Positions 6,408 to 9,432 of a stretch of 9,432 nt of DNA are shown piece after piece. The translations under genes and the position numbers were made by a program. The notes beneath the pieces were generated by a model. That model saw nothing but the letters and a program-made list of their open reading frames with translations, was not told where the DNA came from and ran no database searches. Within the stretch, counting starts at the first letter, position 1; the number at the start of each line of letters is the position of its first letter. Location of the stretch: contig CAMCOJ010000067.1 of assembly GCA_945876405.1 (NCBI GenBank), positions 1 through 9,432 on the forward strand, in the 5' to 3' direction. This DNA is from an uncultured Ruminococcus sp. (GTDB lineage Bacteria > Bacillota > Clostridia > Oscillospirales > Ruminococcaceae).

Positions 6408-6421
6408 TTTGTTCACTCCTT
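6408..6421 (-). promoter_or_regulatory. Ribosome binding site deciding the TTG start of the HgdB-like gene
   Basis: AAGGAG (6416-6421) followed by eight bases (TGAACAAA) precedes TTG at 6405-6407. The GTG that opens the longer frame begins with the last G of this motif, leaving no spacing. In the same frame a TAA (6420-6422) lies just upstream, so the frame cannot extend further. Confidence 0.7.
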
Positions 6422-6424
6422 AAA

Positions 6425-9343
6425 TTATTCGGCTGCAGCCATAAGACTCCTCAGTCTTATCTTTGCCGCTCCGAGATTGCTTATCTCATCTATCTTAAGC
6501 TGAGTATAGAGCTTGCCGCTCTTTTCAAGAACAGATCTGACTTCGTCTGTTGTAATGGCATCTATACCGCATCCAAATGACACAAGCTGTACAAGCTGCA
6601 TATCTTTGTTCTGCGTTACGTACTCTGCCGCTCTGTACATTCTTGAATGATATGTCCACTGGTTAAGCACTTCAAGCTCAGGCATATTTCCAAGTTCACA
6701 TACACTGTCTTCCGTTACGACAGCCATTCCAAGTCCTGTGATAAGCTTGTTAATGCCGTGATTTATCTCTTTGTCTATATGATAAGGTCTGCCGGCAAGA
6801 ACAATAATCATCTTTCCTTCTTCACGCGCCTTCGCTATTATCTCCTGTGCCTTTGAAGAAATGTTCCTTCTGAAATCAGCAAGAGCCTCAAATCCTCTTT
6901 CAAGAGCTGCAGCTGCATCCTTACGGGAAATATTCCAGTCTTTAAGTACCCCTGCCATAACCTCCGCAGAATGTTTCCTTCTGTTGAGATCCATGTAAGG
7001 ATTTTTAAAGTTGCTGTCATTAAGCTCAGGAATATTTGCCTTGAGAAGTTCAGGGTAGTAGGCGACAACAGGACAGTTATAGTGATTGTCTGTATCAGCC
7101 TCCTCCAGATTGTAGCTCATGCACGGATAGAAGATAAAATCAACATTCTTCTCAAGAAGGTCAGCTATATGACCGTGAACCAGCTTGGCAGGATAGCATA
7201 CCGTATCTGAAGGAATAGTCTGCTGTCCCTTGTAATACATGTCTCTGGAACTTTCATCAGAAATGACAACCTCAAATCCCAGTGAAGTAAAGAACGTGCT
7301 CCAGAGCGGAAGCTGTTCAAAATAACTCAGTACCATCGGAATGCCTATCCTTGCCTTAGGCTTTCCTTCCGGAATGAGATTTGTCTTCATAAGAAGGTCG
7401 TACTTGTATTCGTACAGGCAGTATCCTTCAGACCTGCGTTTCTTTCCGGCACCTCGTTCACACTTGTTTCCTGATATATGCTTTTCACCGTCTGAAAATG
7501 TTATCATGTTAAGATTACACTTTGCAGTGCATCCGCCGCACTGAATTGCCTTTGATGTATATGAAAAGTTTTTCAGGCTTTCGCTGTCAATGAGAGTTGA
7601 TTTTCCCGGAGTGTTCTCTTTGGCATAGAGAGCCGCACCAAAGGCACCCATAAGTCCTGCAATGGCCGGACGTGTTACATTTCTTCCAAGCTCCATTTCG
7701 AATGAACGGAGAACAGCATCATTAAGGAAGGTTCCGCCCTGAACAACGATATTCTTTCCAAGGTCATCAGGTGACTTCGCACGGATAACCTTGTATATGG
7801 CATTTTTTATGATAGAGGAGGAGAGACCTGCTGATATGTCCTCAACTGTAGCTCCGTCCTTCTGAGCCTGTTTGACGCTGCTGTTCATAAATACGGTACA
7901 TCTTGAACCGAGATCAACAGGATTCTCAGCAAACAGTCCTATATTGGAGAAACGTGCAATATCATATCCGAGTGCCTGTGCAAATGTCTGGATAAATGAA
8001 CCGCATCCCGAAGAGCATGCCTCATTGAGCATAATACTGTCGATAGCACCGTTTCTTATCTTGAAGCACTTGATATCCTGTCCGCCTATGTCGATAATAA
8101 AGTCAACATCAGGACAGAAAAATGCCGCTGCCTTGTAGTGTGCAACCGTTTCAACTATACCGTGGTCAGTATGAAGACCAGCCTTTATCAGTTCCTCGCC
8201 GTAGCCGGTTACCGCAGAACCGGCAATATTTATTCTGTCACCGGTAAGTTCATAGATCTCCCGGAGTTTTGCTGTGACTCTGTCGAGCGGCTGTCCCTTG
8301 TTTGAAGCGTAAAACTGATAAAGAAGTCTGCCCTCAGGTGTGATAAGTACCATCTTGGTTGTTGTTGAACCTGCATCTATACCAAGATATGCATCTCCGG
8401 AATATTTACTGATATCAGCATACTTAATGTCATTCTGACTGTGACGTTCAATGAACTTTTCATATTCCGCTCTGTTTGTAAAAAGCCTTTCTCCCGTAAC
8501 AACATTTTCAGTTGTCTTTGCCCCGGAGATTTTTTTCAGTATCTGGTCAGCAGTAAGAAAATCTTCCTCACTTTCCGCTGCATAGAGAGCTGAACCCAGT
8601 GCAACGAAAACCGGAGCTTCTTCAGGGAAGCAGGCCGTCTTTTCATCAAGCTTAAGAGTGTTTACAAAAGCCTTTCTGAGTCCCTGCTGGAAGAAGAGAG
8701 GACCTCCGAGGAAAAGAACATTGCCCTCTATCTTTCGTCCCTGTGAAAGTCCTGCAACAGTCTGGTCAACTACCGCCTGAAATATACTTGCAGCTATATC
8801 CTCGCGCCTTGCTCCCTGATTAAGAAGCGGCTGGATATCAGACTTTGCAAATACACCGCACCTTGAAGCAATAGGATAAACCTTATCTGAGCTGAGTGCA
8901 AGTCTGTCGAGTTCGTCAGTGGTGACACCAAGAAGTGTGGCCATCTGATCTATAAATGCCCCTGTTCCGCCGGCACAGGAACCGTTCATTCTCTGTTCAA
9001 CGCCGCCGGTCAGAAAGATTATCTTTGCATCCTCACCGCCAAGTTCTATCACTACATCTGTTTCCGGATATTTTTCCTTTACTGCAATAAAAGCCGCGTT
9101 TACTTCCTGAACGAAGGGAAGTTCAGCAGCATTTGCAAGACCGAGTCCTGCTGAACCTGTTATCGCAACCCTGAAGGCTGCATCAGGATGTTCGTTTTTT
9201 ATTATCTCTATCTGTTCAGCTGCAGTCTCTCTTACCTTTGAAAAATGTCTCTGGTATTTTGAATAAATTATATTTTTTTTCTCATCGGTAATAACTGTCT
9301 TTACAGTTGTTGAGCCTACATCTATTCCAAGTGAATAATTCAT
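6425..9343 (-). CDS. Double-ATPase 2-hydroxyacyl-CoA dehydratase activase-like protein with DUF2229-type C-terminus
   Basis: A 972-residue cytoplasmic protein of the HgdC/BcrAD/BadFG activase class. These ATPases use ATP to push an electron from a bridging [4Fe-4S] cluster to a partner enzyme. Domain 1 (about 1-260): GIDVGSTTVK, ELGGEDAKI, GSCAGGTG with C123 and SRCGVF with C162. Domain 2 (about 319-575): GIDAGSTTTK, DIGGQDIK, EACSSGCG with C443 and SRCTVF with C482. Both halves keep the cysteine pair at the same 39-residue spacing as HgdC, so the protein could hold an internal pseudo-dimer cluster. A cysteine-rich segment follows (QCGGCTAKC, C602/C605/C609, then C628), then the DUF2229-like region (about 665-972; PSDTVCYPAKL with C716, AGRPYHIDKEINHGI, FGCGIDAITTDEV). 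AAGAGG sits 7 bases before the ATG. It is the first gene of an operon with the HgdB-like gene. The family is firm; the partner and substrate are unknown. Confidence 0.93.
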   Translation of the reverse strand: MNYSLGIDVGSTTVKTVITDEKKNIIYSKYQRHFSKVRETAAEQIEIIKNEHPDAAFRVAITGSAGLGLANAAELPFVQEVNAAFIAVKEKYPETDVVIELGGEDAKIIFLTGGVEQRMNGSCAGGTGAFIDQMATLLGVTTDELDRLALSSDKVYPIASRCGVFAKSDIQPLLNQGARREDIAASIFQAVVDQTVAGLSQGRKIEGNVLFLGGPLFFQQGLRKAFVNTLKLDEKTACFPEEAPVFVALGSALYAAESEEDFLTADQILKKISGAKTTENVVTGERLFTNRAEYEKFIERHSQNDIKYADISKYSGDAYLGIDAGSTTTKMVLITPEGRLLYQFYASNKGQPLDRVTAKLREIYELTGDRINIAGSAVTGYGEELIKAGLHTDHGIVETVAHYKAAAFFCPDVDFIIDIGGQDIKCFKIRNGAIDSIMLNEACSSGCGSFIQTFAQALGYDIARFSNIGLFAENPVDLGSRCTVFMNSSVKQAQKDGATVEDISAGLSSSIIKNAIYKVIRAKSPDDLGKNIVVQGGTFLNDAVLRSFEMELGRNVTRPAIAGLMGAFGAALYAKENTPGKSTLIDSESLKNFSYTSKAIQCGGCTAKCNLNMITFSDGEKHISGNKCERGAGKKRRSEGYCLYEYKYDLLMKTNLIPEGKPKARIGIPMVLSYFEQLPLWSTFFTSLGFEVVISDESSRDMYYKGQQTIPSDTVCYPAKLVHGHIADLLEKNVDFIFYPCMSYNLEEADTDNHYNCPVVAYYPELLKANIPELNDSNFKNPYMDLNRRKHSAEVMAGVLKDWNISRKDAAAALERGFEALADFRRNISSKAQEIIAKAREEGKMIIVLAGRPYHIDKEINHGINKLITGLGMAVVTEDSVCELGNMPELEVLNQWTYHSRMYRAAEYVTQNKDMQLVQLVSFGCGIDAITTDEVRSVLEKSGKLYTQLKIDEISNLGAAKIRLRSLMAAAE

Positions 9344-9381
9344 CTATTTACCTCTTCAAAAAATTTTTTACGTTACCTTAT

Positions 9382-9387
9382 ATTATA
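9382..9387 (-). promoter_or_regulatory. Partial promoter (-10 only) of the activase operon
   Basis: A perfect TATAAT on the minus strand lies 38 bases upstream of the activase start codon. The -35 box would fall about 17 bases further, inside the adapter sequence that replaces genomic DNA from 9389. The promoter is therefore cut by the end of the true sequence. Confidence 0.55.
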
Positions 9388-9388
9388 G

Positions 9389-9432
9389 CTGTCTCTTATA
9401 CACATCTGACGCTGCCGACGATACTCCTTGTG
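9389..9432. other. Nextera (Tn5) sequencing adapter and i5 index, not genomic
   Basis: CTGTCTCTTATACACATCT (9389-9407) is the reverse complement of the 19-bp Tn5 mosaic end used in Nextera tagmentation. GACGCTGCCGACGA (9408-9421) completes the reverse complement of the Nextera read-1 adapter. TACTCCTT (9422-9429) equals the reverse complement of the i5 index 507 (AAGGAGTA), and GTG begins the reverse complement of the P5 primer. Every base of the 44 is accounted for by the library construct. The contig end comes from read-through of a short insert that was not trimmed. Confidence 0.98.

Noticed and set aside
6405..6430. Activase and HgdB-like genes as one gene broken by a frameshift
   Set aside because: Stops occur in both frames at the junction (6425-6427 and 6420-6422), and a good ribosome binding site precedes the second gene. 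Both parts end and begin at natural domain borders.
9389..9407. Tn5 transposon mosaic end as a sign of a mobile element
   Set aside because: It is followed base for base by the Nextera read-1 tail, an i5 index and the P5 start, which occur only in sequencing libraries. No transposase or second end is present.

Overview
The window reads as a chromosomal piece from an anaerobic, fibre-degrading Firmicute, most likely a Ruminococcus of the R. flavefaciens / R. albus type. This rests on two secreted proteins with dockerin-type calcium loops (the plug-in modules of cellulosomes), a BspA-type leucine-rich segment fused to one of them, AT-rich intergenic DNA with canonical sigma-A promoters, and a large oxygen-sensitive CoA-activase-type system. 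The genus is an inference. All five genes lie on the minus strand.

Layout from right to left, in the direction of transcription. The last 44 bases (9389-9432) are not genomic: they are the Nextera/Tn5 read-1 adapter followed by an i5 index and the start of P5. The biological sequence therefore ends near 9388, one base past a TATAAT -10 box whose -35 box is missing. Next is a two-gene operon. The first gene (6425-9343) is a double ASKHA-ATPase 2-hydroxyacyl-CoA dehydratase activase-like protein with a DUF2229-type C-terminus. The second (5184-6407, TTG start) is its HgdB-like partner. Together they equal the single roughly 1,400-residue protein seen in many clostridia. A strong hairpin at 5139-5178 ends the operon.

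The middle of the window encodes two exported proteins with separate promoters. One is a dockerin-bearing serpin (3112-5010) whose promoter carries a perfect 18-bp inverted repeat between the -35 and -10 regions. The other is a CE2-type SGNH acetylesterase (944-2662) with a one-loop, N-terminal dockerin-like segment. A plausible joint role is plant-cell-wall breakdown: the esterase removes acetyl groups from hemicellulose, and the serpin shields extracellular enzymes from proteases. The 449-bp gap between them holds the serpin terminator, a promoter-like dyad, a polypurine tract ending in a second strong hairpin (a possible small RNA), a 24-bp perfect palindrome and the esterase promoter.

The left end holds a MerR/TipAS-type drug-sensing regulator (55-795). 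Its promoter has the 19-bp spacer typical of MerR-controlled promoters and a near-perfect dyad inside it, so it probably regulates itself. The first 54 bases are too short to assign.

No tRNA, rRNA, CRISPR array or intact insertion sequence was seen. The most unusual biology is the dockerin-serpin with an inhibitory-type hinge and small P1 residue, its operator-like dyad, the half-dockerin esterase and the candidate small RNA. The most important technical point is the adapter at the right end.
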